From JAWXCM01 sp034408745 (GTDB lineage Bacteria > Acidobacteriota > Terriglobia > Bryobacterales > Bryobacteraceae), in the NCBI GenBank assembly GCA_034408745.1, contig JAWXCM010000120.1, positions 1 through 14,992 on the forward strand: DNA of 14,992 nt, given 5' to 3'. This document shows positions 1 to 7,348 of this stretch, piece after piece. Both the position numbers and the translations under genes were made by a program. Every line of letters starts with the position of its first letter. Within the stretch, counting starts at the first letter, position 1. A model generated the notes under the pieces. That model saw only the letters and a program-made list of their open reading frames with translations. It was not told the DNA's origin and searched no databases.

Positions 1-251
1 CGTAAGGGGAGAGTCGCGGGCAGACCTTGCGGACCGGATTTTGGCCCGGCAAACGGATTTCGGGCGCGGTTCCGCCAGAAGTACTCTGCAAATCCGCCGG
101 TAAGGAACTGAGGGAACGAAGTGCCCGCTAAGTCCGGAGGGGAAGCAATCGCAGGGCCTCCAGAAACTCCGCCAGCCGTGTTGCACTCATGGCCAGCCGC
201 AACATCGTCTTGCGTGCGTGGGCAACGAACCGGCCTGCCATATTGCACAAG
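1..251. other. Unassigned region, no recognisable gene
   Basis: I see no supported gene here. The + strand frames entering from the left edge stop early (TGA at 109-111 in frame 1), and the short stretches encoded match nothing I recognise. If a gene from outside the window ends here, it is one of these short tails, but I cannot say which. The region is followed directly by an orphan fragment of a concanavalin-like gene, so it may be decayed coding sequence. Confidence 0.4.
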
Positions 252-347
252 CCCGGATTCCGGTGGGTGTTCCTCGGCAAAGACAACTATGGAAAGAACT
301 ACAAATCTGCTGCTGGAATTACATTTCGCAATTTAAAGGTATATACA
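252..347 (+). pseudogene. Orphan C-terminal fragment of a concanavalin-A-like domain gene
   Basis: The frame containing base 252 encodes PGFRWVFLGKDNY, followed by GITFRNLKVYTDE. This matches the C-terminus of the intact secreted gene at 10580-11200, which has DGFRWFFLGKDNY and GLTYRNVKICVE. At DNA level, 20 bases are identical (270-289 against 11120-11139). No matching N-terminal or central part of the domain can be seen upstream, and the frame runs on past the homology into the next gene, out of its frame. I read it as the remains of a paralogous gene lost by deletion or left by recombination. The alternative is that it is the end of a frameshifted gene whose upstream part has diverged beyond recognition. 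Similarity is seen directly; the pseudogene status is inferred. Confidence 0.6.
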
Positions 348-348
348 G

Positions 349-1464
349 ATGAAACTCGGAAATTGTGCCTTGTCGGCGGCGCAATCGGTTCTTCTGGCGC
401 GGCTGCTGTTGTTGGCGTGGCCGATGCTTCTCAGTGGCGCGCCCGAGACCGGCGCCAAGCAAACTCTGATTCTTGAAGATCCACTAACCTCCTCTGCCAC
501 AGTGAAAGGCGAATCGCTGAAAACGTCCCGCGGTGGGCAGTATTCCTCCAAAGGCTGGCGCGCTTTGTCGAACGGCGATTTTCTGATGATCGCATTGGCT
601 GAGGCTTACGGATTCGAAGGAACGCTTGAGATCGATATCACGGATCTCGATTGGGCCAAAGCGAACACAGCGGCCGGCAAAGACAAGATCCATTTCATTA
701 ACATGTTCTCCAGCCCCCGCAGCGATCACCACGTTGAGCACGGTGGTTCCAATGCCGACGCGCTCTGGACTCTGCGGGGCGGCGCGGCCCCCGACGGAAG
801 CCCCGCCTATGGCAACCGGTTCGCGGTACTCTTAGCGTCCCGCGGTGCAAAGAGGGCCGAGCCCAGCGATTATGAAGAGTCGGTCGCCCCTATGGTTAAC
901 GGCTGGACGTGGAACCAGGAACGATATAAATTTCGCGTAACCTGGAGCAAAACTGGCGGCCAGCTTCTGGGCTACATCAACGGCCAACTGATGTTTCATG
1001 AGCCCTGGGTGAACCAGGTTGTACCGCTTCAGTACATCTACATTGGAAAAGGTCCCGAATTCCACACCTTTATTGGCCCTGTCTTTTCCAATCTCCGGGT
1101 CTATTCCGCTTCCCGCACCCAGGGCTCGGTGAATAGTACACCGTCGGTTTCCCTCCTCCAGCCTCGCAATGGCGCTGTTGTGAAAGCCTCCTCCCCGATA
1201 GAGATCGTGGCCGATGCGATCGATGATGGAAGGCTCCGCAAAGTGGAATTTTACGAAGGCAAGACCAAAATTGGCGAATCCATCCGGCCCCCTTACACGA
1301 TTCAACTACCGGGATTGAAGCCAGGTTGGTACTCGCTTACCGCTAAAGCCACCGACGACACCGGCCTGGAGTCCGTGTCACGGCCGAAATTCATAACTGT
1401 CGGAACTCCATGGAAACCATGGGGCGTTACTGAAGGTGCATCGAACTCGCCGCAGCCTCGCTAA
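349..1464 (+). CDS. Secreted concanavalin-A-like (LamG-type) protein with C-terminal bacterial Ig-like domain
   Basis: A 371-residue protein predicted to be exported. Residues 1-31 form a signal peptide with a hydrophobic core LLARLLLLAW and likely cleavage near LSGA. Residues about 38-255 look like a concanavalin-A-like beta-sandwich, ending in YIYIGKGPEF and GPVFSNLRVYSASR, the same closing strands as in the fragment at 252-347 and the gene at 10580. Residues about 265-352 match the bacterial Ig-like domain often found in Acidobacteria and Bacteroidetes surface proteins (VSLLQPRNGAVV, VEFYEGKTKIGE, YSLTAKATDDTG). Such proteins usually bind or process glycans; no catalytic residues are evident. 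The ATG at 349 is preceded by AAAGG at 335-339, nine bases away. A 156-base gap separates it from the downstream operon, so it probably has its own transcript. No convincing promoter was found upstream. Base composition looks more AT-rich than in the genes downstream. Confidence 0.75.
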   Translation: MKLGNCALSAAQSVLLARLLLLAWPMLLSGAPETGAKQTLILEDPLTSSATVKGESLKTSRGGQYSSKGWRALSNGDFLMIALAEAYGFEGTLEIDITDLDWAKANTAAGKDKIHFINMFSSPRSDHHVEHGGSNADALWTLRGGAAPDGSPAYGNRFAVLLASRGAKRAEPSDYEESVAPMVNGWTWNQERYKFRVTWSKTGGQLLGYINGQLMFHEPWVNQVVPLQYIYIGKGPEFHTFIGPVFSNLRVYSASRTQGSVNSTPSVSLLQPRNGAVVKASSPIEIVADAIDDGRLRKVEFYEGKTKIGESIRPPYTIQLPGLKPGWYSLTAKATDDTGLESVSRPKFITVGTPWKPWGVTEGASNSPQPR

Positions 1465-1490
1465 ACCAACTAAAGTCACGCTAACCAACT
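1464..1490 (+). repeat. Short direct repeat AACCAACT (two copies)
   Basis: AACCAACT occurs at 1464-1471, starting on the last base of the stop codon, and again at 1483-1490. The copies are 19 bases apart start to start. There is no hairpin or T-run here, so it does not look like a terminator. Its role is unknown and it could be chance. Confidence 0.35.
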
Positions 1491-1516
1491 GAGTATCGTT
1501 ACCGCATTAACTTCTG

Positions 1517-1537
1517 GCTGCGTAAAACGCTGCGTAA
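1517..1537 (+). repeat. Direct repeat GCTGCGTAA (two copies, 12-base period)
   Basis: GCTGCGTAA occurs at 1517-1525 and 1529-1537, just upstream of the inverted repeat and the promoter of the operon. Spacing of about one helical turn fits tandem binding of a transcription factor, but no regulator is encoded in the window to pair with it. Confidence 0.45.
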
Positions 1538-1561
1538 GTCGCATGTCGTTGACATGCGACT
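1537..1561. promoter_or_regulatory. Perfect 11-bp inverted repeat, candidate operator overlapping the -35 box
   Basis: AGTCGCATGTC at 1537-1547 and its exact reverse complement GACATGCGACT at 1551-1561 flank a three-base GTT centre. The right arm covers most of the TTGACA -35 box at 1549-1554, so a dimeric protein bound here would compete with RNA polymerase. There is no following T-run, so a terminator is unlikely. Symmetry and position are seen directly; operator function is inferred. Confidence 0.6.
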
Positions 1562-1578
1562 GATATATCTGATACAGT
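1549..1578 (+). promoter_or_regulatory. Sigma-70-type promoter with extended -10, driving the operon
   Basis: A consensus -35 TTGACA lies at 1549-1554. After an 18-base spacer comes TACAGT (1573-1578, four of six matches to TATAAT), with TG at 1570-1571 one base before it, giving an extended -10. The spacer includes the 8-bp palindrome GATATATC at 1562-1569. Transcription would begin near 1585, giving a leader of roughly 35 bases before the ATG at 1621. Acidobacterial promoters are poorly characterised, so this is consensus matching only. Confidence 0.6.
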
Positions 1579-1608
1579 CTACCCCGGCCTCGATTCCCTG
1601 GCCGAAAC

Positions 1609-1615
1609 AGGAGGT
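1609..1615 (+). promoter_or_regulatory. Strong ribosome binding site of the first receptor gene
   Basis: AGGAGGT is a near-perfect anti-16S match, five bases before ATG 1621. It fixes the receptor start and is the strongest such site in the window, as expected for the head of an operon encoding an abundant outer-membrane protein. Confidence 0.8.
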
Positions 1616-1620
1616 CTGAC

Positions 1621-4600
1621 ATGAAGCTCCGAACCCTTGCTCTCGCAGCGTTGATCTCGACCGCAACCGTTCCCCCGTCGCTGCTCGCACAGAACGTCAC
1701 CGCGACTGTCGTTGGATTGGTCACCGATCCGGCTGGCGCCGCCATTCCCGACGCCAGCGTCACAGCCCGAAACACCGCCACCAACGTCGCCAAATCCGTC
1801 CGCAGCAGCGGCACCGGGAACTACTCCATCAATTACCTTCCGCCCGGCTCTTACGAGATCACCGCCGAATCGCAGGGCTTTAAGCGCGCCCAGTCCACAG
1901 CCATCGAGCTCCAGGTGGACCAGACCGGCCGCGTAGATCTCCGTCTCGAAGTCGGCGCTGTCAGCGAATCCGTGATCGTCGAGGCATCTGCGCCGCTGGT
2001 GTCGTCGGAAACCAGCTCCGTCGGCCAGGTGATCAGCTCCAACCAGATCGTCAGCCTCCCTCTCCGGGGCCGGACGTTCTTCGAGCTCGCCCAGCTGGCG
2101 CCCGGTGTTCTTCCACGTTCTCCCAGCTCCTTCGTCGCCAATCGGCGCCCGATGCCCGGCGGGCTCAACGCCCCGGCATTCCATGTTGCAGGCGCGCGCG
2201 AGAGCTCCAACGGCTACATCATCGACGGAGTGAACGCGCAGGACCCGCACTATCTCACGCCGTCGATCTTTCCCTCCGTGGACGCCATCCAGGAATTCAA
2301 GCTGCAGACGAGCGCCTACGCCGCCGAATTCGGCAGATACGCCGCGCAAATCAACGCCACCACGCGCTCCGGCACGAACGAATTCCACGGCGTACTTTAC
2401 GAATTCTTCCGTAATGAGAAGCTGGATGCCGCGAATTTCTTTGACAACTTTGCCGGCCGCAGGAAGCCTCCGCTTCGCTACAACCAGTTCGGTGCGACCC
2501 TCGGCGGACCCGTCACCATCCCGAAGCTTTACAGCGGTAAGAACCGGACATTCTTCTTCCTGAACTACGAAGCTACGCGAGTTCGCAACGGCAGGACCGC
2601 CCAGCTGAGCGTCCCTACAGCCGATCAGCGAGCCGGCGACTTCAGCAACATCGGCTTCCGCAACAACCGAGCAATCTACGACCCTGCCACCACCCGCGCG
2701 AACCCCGCCGGAGCCGGTGTTCTCCGAGACCAGTTCCCCAGCAACCGAATCCCCGCGTCGCGCTTCACGCCCTTCGCGAGGGCCGTCCTCGACCTCTACC
2801 CGTTGCCCATCTCCAGCGTCGCCACCGGGAACAACTACTTCACGACTCTCAGCGACGTAAGCGACAACAACCAGGGCATGGCGCGTCTCGATCACCGCTT
2901 CAATGACCGGTTCAATCTCTTCTTCCGCTACTCGATCTTCGACGGCGTGGAAGCGGCGCCAAGCCCTATCATTCAGGGCGGCCGCTCCACCGACGTGCGA
3001 ACTCACAACATGGCCTTTAACCTGGTAACGGTCTTCTCGCCGAAATTGCTGAACGAACTTCGGCTCGGCTACAACCGGCCTGTCTACCTAATTCTGCAGC
3101 AAGGCGCGTTCCAGACCGATTACGCCCGCAACCTGGGTCTTAGCAATCTGCTTACGGATCCGGTGGGATGGGGAATACCGCAGATCAACCCCACGGGCTT
3201 CAGCGGCACTGGCAGCGACTCCAACCCAACCACACAGGTGTCGAACGTCTACCAGCTGGTCAACCATTTCAGCTTTACCGGGTCATCCCACTCGGTCAAA
3301 TTCGGCGCCGACATGCGCAAGACGAACTACAACGACCGCAGTGAGCGGAATGTTCGAGGCACTTTCGGTTTCACAGGTGCAATGACATCCGACCCCGCCC
3401 GCGCCTCCACCACCGGTGTGTCGATTGCCGACCTGCTCCTCGGTCTGCCGCTCACCGCGACGGGATCCAACACGTCGCTGGCCGGCAACTTCAACGGCTT
3501 CAGCTATGCCTTCTTCGCCCAGGACGACTGGCGCGTCAGCAAGCGGCTGACTCTCAACGCCGGAGTCCGCTACGACCTGAATACGCGCTACACCGATGTC
3601 CAGAACCGGCTTACGGTCTTCGACGGAACCGTCAGCGGAGGGCGCCTGCTGATCGCGGGATCCTCGAAAGCGTACGTCCCCGGACGCGGTGTTATCGACG
3701 GGCCGGCAACTCCGCGGGGCCTGATCGGCACTGACACCAACAACTGGGCACCGCGGGTCGGCTTCGCCATACGGCCCTTCGGCACCGGCCAGACGGTGGT
3801 CCGCGGCGGCTACGGCATCTTCTTTGAGACGGTCGAACTTCAGGACTTGCGGACCTTCGTTCGCAACCCGCCTTTCGGCGCAGTCACAGACGTCCGGTCC
3901 GATCCCAACGCCAACTCGAACTCGCCCGCCGTGCTCCGTATTGGCGAGCTCTTCCCCGCGACCGGGTCTCTGGCTGCGCGCCCCAGCGCCTTCAGCCCGA
4001 CATTCGATTACCCCGACCCCAACTACCAACAGTGGAACTTCGGCATCGAGCATGAGGTGATCCGCAACACCGTCATCGAGGTCAGCTACATCGGATCCAA
4101 AGGCACCAACCTGGTGCAGCGCCTGAACGTCAATCAGGCCACGCTGGACCGCGACCCTTCACGGCCTACCACGGTCCTGAGCCGTCAACTCTATCCGCTG
4201 TTCGGCACCATCCGAGTCACGGAGAACGCGGCCAACTCGACGTACCACGCGATGATCGTGCGGTTTGAACGCCGCCTGAGTAAAGGCTTCTCGTTCCTCA
4301 CGTCATACACGTACGGCAAGTCGCTTGACGCCGGCTCGCTGATTGACGATCAGCCGCGCGATGTCTACAACAAGGGCCTGAGCAAAGGCCGGTCCGATTA
4401 CGACATCCGCAGCCGGTTCGTGCTCAGCGGCACGTGGGAGCTCCCGGGCAAAGGCGTCAGTGGCCCGCTCGGCTGGTTCACTCGCGACTGGCAGATGAAC
4501 GGCATCTTTACGAAACGTACCGGTTACCCGTTCGCGGTCGCCGCACGTGGCGACGTCTGCAACTGTGCCGCCGCTGACCAGACCGCACAGCAGGTGGGCG

Positions 4601-4920
4601 ACCCCAGGGCAGGCACGGTGAGAACCCGTCAGCGCTGGTACAACGTGGACGCGTTCGTCAACCCCGCGCAGGGCACTTTCGGCACCAGCGGACGCAACAT
4701 CCTCGACGGGCCTGGCGAGACCACGATCAACGCCTCGCTCTTCCGCAGCTTCCGGTTCAGCGAACGTTTTCGTCTTCAGTTCCGTGCCGAAACGTTCAAC
4801 CTCGCCAACCATCCGAATTTCGGCCTCCCCAATGCCCAGATCGACAACCCGAATAATGGCGTGATCCAGGGAGCCGCCGACGGCCGCACCGTCCAGTTCG
4901 CTCTTAAGCTGGTCTACTAA
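1621..4920 (+). CDS. Oar-like TonB-dependent receptor with carboxypeptidase-regulatory-like domain
   Basis: A complete 1099-residue outer-membrane receptor, predicted to import a bulky ligand using TonB energy. Residues 1-23 are a signal peptide (cleavage after SLLA). Residues 24-110 are the beta-sandwich carboxypeptidase-regulatory-like domain (VVGLVTDPAGAAIPDASV, YLPPGSYEITAESQGF). ESVIVEA at 116-122 resembles a TonB box. The plug follows (LPLRGRTFFELAQLAPGV, IIDGVNAQDP, YAAEFGRYAAQINATTRSG), then a long barrel with typical elements such as FFLNYEATR and FFAQDDWRVSKRLTLNAGVRYD. A Cys-x-Cys pair sits at 980/982 in a late barrel loop. The family is greatly expanded in Acidobacteria and usually lacks a SusD partner, as here. 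Its stop overlaps the next start by one base (TAATG), suggesting translational coupling. The ligand is probably the glycan or oligosaccharide attacked by the enzymes encoded downstream; that is inference from context. Confidence 0.93.
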   Translation: MKLRTLALAALISTATVPPSLLAQNVTATVVGLVTDPAGAAIPDASVTARNTATNVAKSVRSSGTGNYSINYLPPGSYEITAESQGFKRAQSTAIELQVDQTGRVDLRLEVGAVSESVIVEASAPLVSSETSSVGQVISSNQIVSLPLRGRTFFELAQLAPGVLPRSPSSFVANRRPMPGGLNAPAFHVAGARESSNGYIIDGVNAQDPHYLTPSIFPSVDAIQEFKLQTSAYAAEFGRYAAQINATTRSGTNEFHGVLYEFFRNEKLDAANFFDNFAGRRKPPLRYNQFGATLGGPVTIPKLYSGKNRTFFFLNYEATRVRNGRTAQLSVPTADQRAGDFSNIGFRNNRAIYDPATTRANPAGAGVLRDQFPSNRIPASRFTPFARAVLDLYPLPISSVATGNNYFTTLSDVSDNNQGMARLDHRFNDRFNLFFRYSIFDGVEAAPSPIIQGGRSTDVRTHNMAFNLVTVFSPKLLNELRLGYNRPVYLILQQGAFQTDYARNLGLSNLLTDPVGWGIPQINPTGFSGTGSDSNPTTQVSNVYQLVNHFSFTGSSHSVKFGADMRKTNYNDRSERNVRGTFGFTGAMTSDPARASTTGVSIADLLLGLPLTATGSNTSLAGNFNGFSYAFFAQDDWRVSKRLTLNAGVRYDLNTRYTDVQNRLTVFDGTVSGGRLLIAGSSKAYVPGRGVIDGPATPRGLIGTDTNNWAPRVGFAIRPFGTGQTVVRGGYGIFFETVELQDLRTFVRNPPFGAVTDVRSDPNANSNSPAVLRIGELFPATGSLAARPSAFSPTFDYPDPNYQQWNFGIEHEVIRNTVIEVSYIGSKGTNLVQRLNVNQATLDRDPSRPTTVLSRQLYPLFGTIRVTENAANSTYHAMIVRFERRLSKGFSFLTSYTYGKSLDAGSLIDDQPRDVYNKGLSKGRSDYDIRSRFVLSGTWELPGKGVSGPLGWFTRDWQMNGIFTKRTGYPFAVAARGDVCNCAAADQTAQQVGDPRAGTVRTRQRWYNVDAFVNPAQGTFGTSGRNILDGPGETTINASLFRSFRFSERFRLQFRAETFNLANHPNFGLPNAQIDNPNNGVIQGAADGRTVQFALKLVY

Positions 4921-6110
4921 TGCAACGCCTGACACTGCTCCTGCTTGCCGTCGCCGGCACAGCATCGGCGACAGAGATCGCGACCGGCAAGATGCTGGGC
5001 AAGGGCTACGACGCGCGGGCCTTCTACACCCGGTCCGCTGGCAAGTGGGTGAAGACGTATACCGGCCCGCAGTACAAACCTGAAGCCGCGGGCCGTCTGA
5101 TGAATCTGCGCATCGGCCAGGCCGTTGTGCATGATGAGTGGCTCACCGAAGCCTCCTTCGACCCTGAAGCCCACACCACGCGTGTCATCGCCGCGCTGGA
5201 CGCTTACAAGCAGCACGGCATCCTCGCCATCAACGTCTCGCTGCAGGGAGCGAACCCCGAGTACCAGCTCAGCAACGGAGTGGTGAAGCGCGACCGCCAC
5301 TATAAGCTGGGTCCAGGCAAGGGCATGCACACCAGCGCATTCCGCCCGGACGGCTCGCTGAAGCCCGAGTGGATGAGCCGCACCCTTCGCCTCGCCCGCG
5401 AACTCGACCGCCGGGGCATGATTCTCAACCTGATCTACTTCTACGGCTACCAGGACGAGATCTTCCCCGACACTACCAGCATCGACAAAGCGGCCGTCAA
5501 CGCCACCGACTCGCTCATCGACAACAAGCTCCGCAACGTGATCATCGAGATCGCGAACGAAAGCGACGGAGCCGCCTACGATCATGACAAGTACATCCAC
5601 CTTCAGATGGGTAAGCTGATCCAGCTGATCCGCTCACGCTTCACCGCGCGCAAGGCCGGATACACACTGCCCATCTCCGCCTCCACCCTTGGTGGCAACA
5701 ACATGCGAGTCTACGAAGGAGTTCAGCAGTACGCCGACTACACTGCGATCCACGGCAACCATCTCAGCCCGGAAGCGAAAGCAAAGCGTCTGGCCGAACT
5801 CGCAGCGGACCCGTCCGTCCCCGGCCCCATCTACATGAATGAGGACAACAATGGGCGCGATAACAATGGCCGCGACACGACGCTAGCGAACCTGAAGCTG
5901 GAACTGGCCGCCTGCGACGCCGTCTTCAATGCAGGTGGAAGCTGGGGCTACATGCCGTGGCGGCAACTGCAGATCTTCCCGTTCCGCCACATCGCGCCCG
6001 CCGCGAGCGCCACCGTGCGCGACGACATGCCGGTCGATCAACGCGACCCCGCTTACTTCAAAGCGGTGCTCGATCACATCGCCTCCAGGGTTCTCAAGAG
6101 CAAGCCATGA
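4920..6110 (+). CDS. Secreted TIM-barrel glycoside-hydrolase-like protein (clan GH-A type)
   Basis: 396 residues, predicted to be exported. Residues 1-17 form a signal peptide (LTLLLLAVAGTASA, cleavage before TEI). The mature part looks like a single (beta/alpha)8 barrel. The signature of retaining clan GH-A enzymes is visible: NVIIEIANESD at 206-216 ends strand 4 with Asn213-Glu214 as likely acid/base, and GPIYMNEDN at 302-310 gives Glu308 as likely nucleophile on strand 7. GILAINVSLQG at 100-110 and MILNLIYFYGYQDE at 167-180 fit earlier strands. I cannot place it in a numbered GH family; GH5-like is the closest description. A duplicated DNNGR motif follows the nucleophile at once. The ATG shares its A with the receptor stop (TAATG), and no good ribosome site precedes it, so re-initiation is likely. 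It probably cleaves the polymer or oligosaccharide handled by this locus. Confidence 0.75.
   Translation: MQRLTLLLLAVAGTASATEIATGKMLGKGYDARAFYTRSAGKWVKTYTGPQYKPEAAGRLMNLRIGQAVVHDEWLTEASFDPEAHTTRVIAALDAYKQHGILAINVSLQGANPEYQLSNGVVKRDRHYKLGPGKGMHTSAFRPDGSLKPEWMSRTLRLARELDRRGMILNLIYFYGYQDEIFPDTTSIDKAAVNATDSLIDNKLRNVIIEIANESDGAAYDHDKYIHLQMGKLIQLIRSRFTARKAGYTLPISASTLGGNNMRVYEGVQQYADYTAIHGNHLSPEAKAKRLAELAADPSVPGPIYMNEDNNGRDNNGRDTTLANLKLELAACDAVFNAGGSWGYMPWRQLQIFPFRHIAPAASATVRDDMPVDQRDPAYFKAVLDHIASRVLKSKP
5844..5873 (+). repeat. Tandem 15-base repeat encoding DNNGR-DNNGR
   Basis: GACAACAATGGGCGC at 5844-5858 is followed directly by GATAACAATGGCCGC at 5859-5873, with only two third-position differences. 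It encodes two DNNGR units (residues 309-318) plus a trailing Asp319, in the loop right after the putative nucleophile Glu308. Both differences are synonymous, which suggests the duplication is not recent and is kept at protein level. Confidence 0.8.
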
Positions 6111-7348
6111 CCACGCCGGCGCCTGCATCAGCGACAGAGCCCGCCCTCGGCTCCTGGCCGTGGAAGGTCTGCGTCTTCCTGCTCACCGCCACCATGCTGA
6201 GCTACCTGGACCGTCAGGCCCTCAGCGTGGTCGCGCCGACGGTGCGAGCCGAACTCCAGCTGGATAACGCGCAACTCGGTCTGCTGCTGTCCGCGTTTTT
6301 CTGGTCCTACGCGCTGATGCACATCTTTGTCGGCTGGTTCCTGGACCGCTTCAACATCCGCTACACCTACGGCATCTTCGTCGCCCTCTGGTCAGTCGCC
6401 CAGGCCGCGTCGGGGCTGGTGACCGGCTTCTCCGGTCTCTTCACCACAAGACTGTTCCTCGGCGCCTTTGAGACGGCAGGACAAACCGGAGCCGCCCGTA
6501 TCATCGCGCGAATTCTTCCTGCGTCCGACCGCGCCTTTGCCAACGGCATCATGATGAGCGGCGGCAGCCTTGGAGCGGTCATCGCGCCTGTGCTTATGAT
6601 CTGGCTTGCCAGGACGACAGGCTGGCGAGTCGGCTTCCTCATCCTCGGAGCCATCGGCCTGGTCTGGTCCGTGCTCTGGATGTGGTGGTTCCGGCCCCCG
6701 GCCCACGTACTGAAAGCTGCGCCTGCAGCCCTGCCGGGCGAGCGGCGCACATGGTCGGAGATCCTCAGCTACCCTGGCTTTTGGGCGTGCGTCGCCGGGG
6801 CCGCGTGCACCATCCCGATCATTCATGTGGCCTCGTCCTGGATCCCGACCTACCTGTCCCAGCGCTGGAGTCTCCCCATGGGAGGCGCGCTCAGCACGTA
6901 CTTGTTTCTGATCTACGTTGGCCTCGACTTCGGCTTCATCGGAGGCGGCGCGCTGGTCCGCTACTGGAACAAGCGCATGAGCGTCGCCCGATCCCGCAAG
7001 GTAGTCATGGCGATCTCGGCAGTCCTCATGCTCTCCGCCGCCGTCGTCCCCTTTGCGCCTTCCGTCTCTGTGGCGGTCGCCTGCGTTTTTCTCCTGAACC
7101 TTGGCCGAGCCAGTTGGGGTGCCATCTTCCTCGCATTCAATCAGGACATCGCGCCCGGCCGCGTCGGCACCGTAGCGGGCGTCATGGGCTGTATCGGTTC
7201 CCTCATGGGAGCCCTGCTGGTATGGGGCATCGGCATCATCTCGAAGACCTCAGGCTTCGACGTGCCCTTCTGGGGCATCGGCGCGCTGGCCATTGCCGGC
7301 ACCATCCCGATGCTCGCCGTTAACTGGGAGCAACGCAATGACACATAA
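6107..7348 (+). CDS. MFS transporter, anion:cation symporter (hexuronate/galactonate/tartrate) type
   Basis: 413 residues with about twelve hydrophobic segments, an inner-membrane proton-linked symporter. The N-terminal YLDRQALSVVAP (residues 33-44) is close to the YxDRxxLSxAAP signature of the ACS family, and GWFLDRFNIR (76-85) is the MFS motif A loop between helices 2 and 3. Helix 4 (TRLFLGAFETAGQTGAARI) also fits the family, whose known substrates are organic anions such as hexuronates, aldonates and tartrate. ATG 6107 overlaps the upstream stop by four bases (ATGA). An upstream in-frame ATG at 5957 would place 50 Arg-rich residues, read in another frame of the glycosidase, before the protein and is unlikely. 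Its position between secreted enzymes and cytoplasmic enzymes suggests it carries the released acidic sugar product inward. The exact substrate is unknown. Confidence 0.88.
   Translation: MTTPAPASATEPALGSWPWKVCVFLLTATMLSYLDRQALSVVAPTVRAELQLDNAQLGLLLSAFFWSYALMHIFVGWFLDRFNIRYTYGIFVALWSVAQAASGLVTGFSGLFTTRLFLGAFETAGQTGAARIIARILPASDRAFANGIMMSGGSLGAVIAPVLMIWLARTTGWRVGFLILGAIGLVWSVLWMWWFRPPAHVLKAAPAALPGERRTWSEILSYPGFWACVAGAACTIPIIHVASSWIPTYLSQRWSLPMGGALSTYLFLIYVGLDFGFIGGGALVRYWNKRMSVARSRKVVMAISAVLMLSAAVVPFAPSVSVAVACVFLLNLGRASWGAIFLAFNQDIAPGRVGTVAGVMGCIGSLMGALLVWGIGIISKTSGFDVPFWGIGALAIAGTIPMLAVNWEQRNDT

Noticed and set aside
189..476. 95-codon + strand frame as a real small gene
   Set aside because: Only its middle part resembles a known protein, and only the last strands of a domain. 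The rest overlaps the signal peptide region of the gene at 349 in another frame. Treated as a decayed fragment.
1537..1561. Rho-independent terminator after the gene at 349-1464
   Set aside because: The hairpin has a three-base loop and no T-run after it. It overlaps a consensus -35 box, so an operator is the better reading.
1579..3006. 475-codon open frame on the - strand
   Set aside because: It lies antisense to the receptor gene, which has clear family motifs throughout. The product has low-complexity Arg/Gly/Ala/Val-rich sequence with no recognisable domain, typical of the reverse frame of GC-rich genes.
5957..6106. Upstream start for the MFS transporter (50 extra residues)
   Set aside because: The extra segment lies inside the glycosidase coding sequence, is Arg-rich and has no family resemblance. 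ATG 6107 gives the usual start just before helix 1 and an ATGA junction like the others in the operon.
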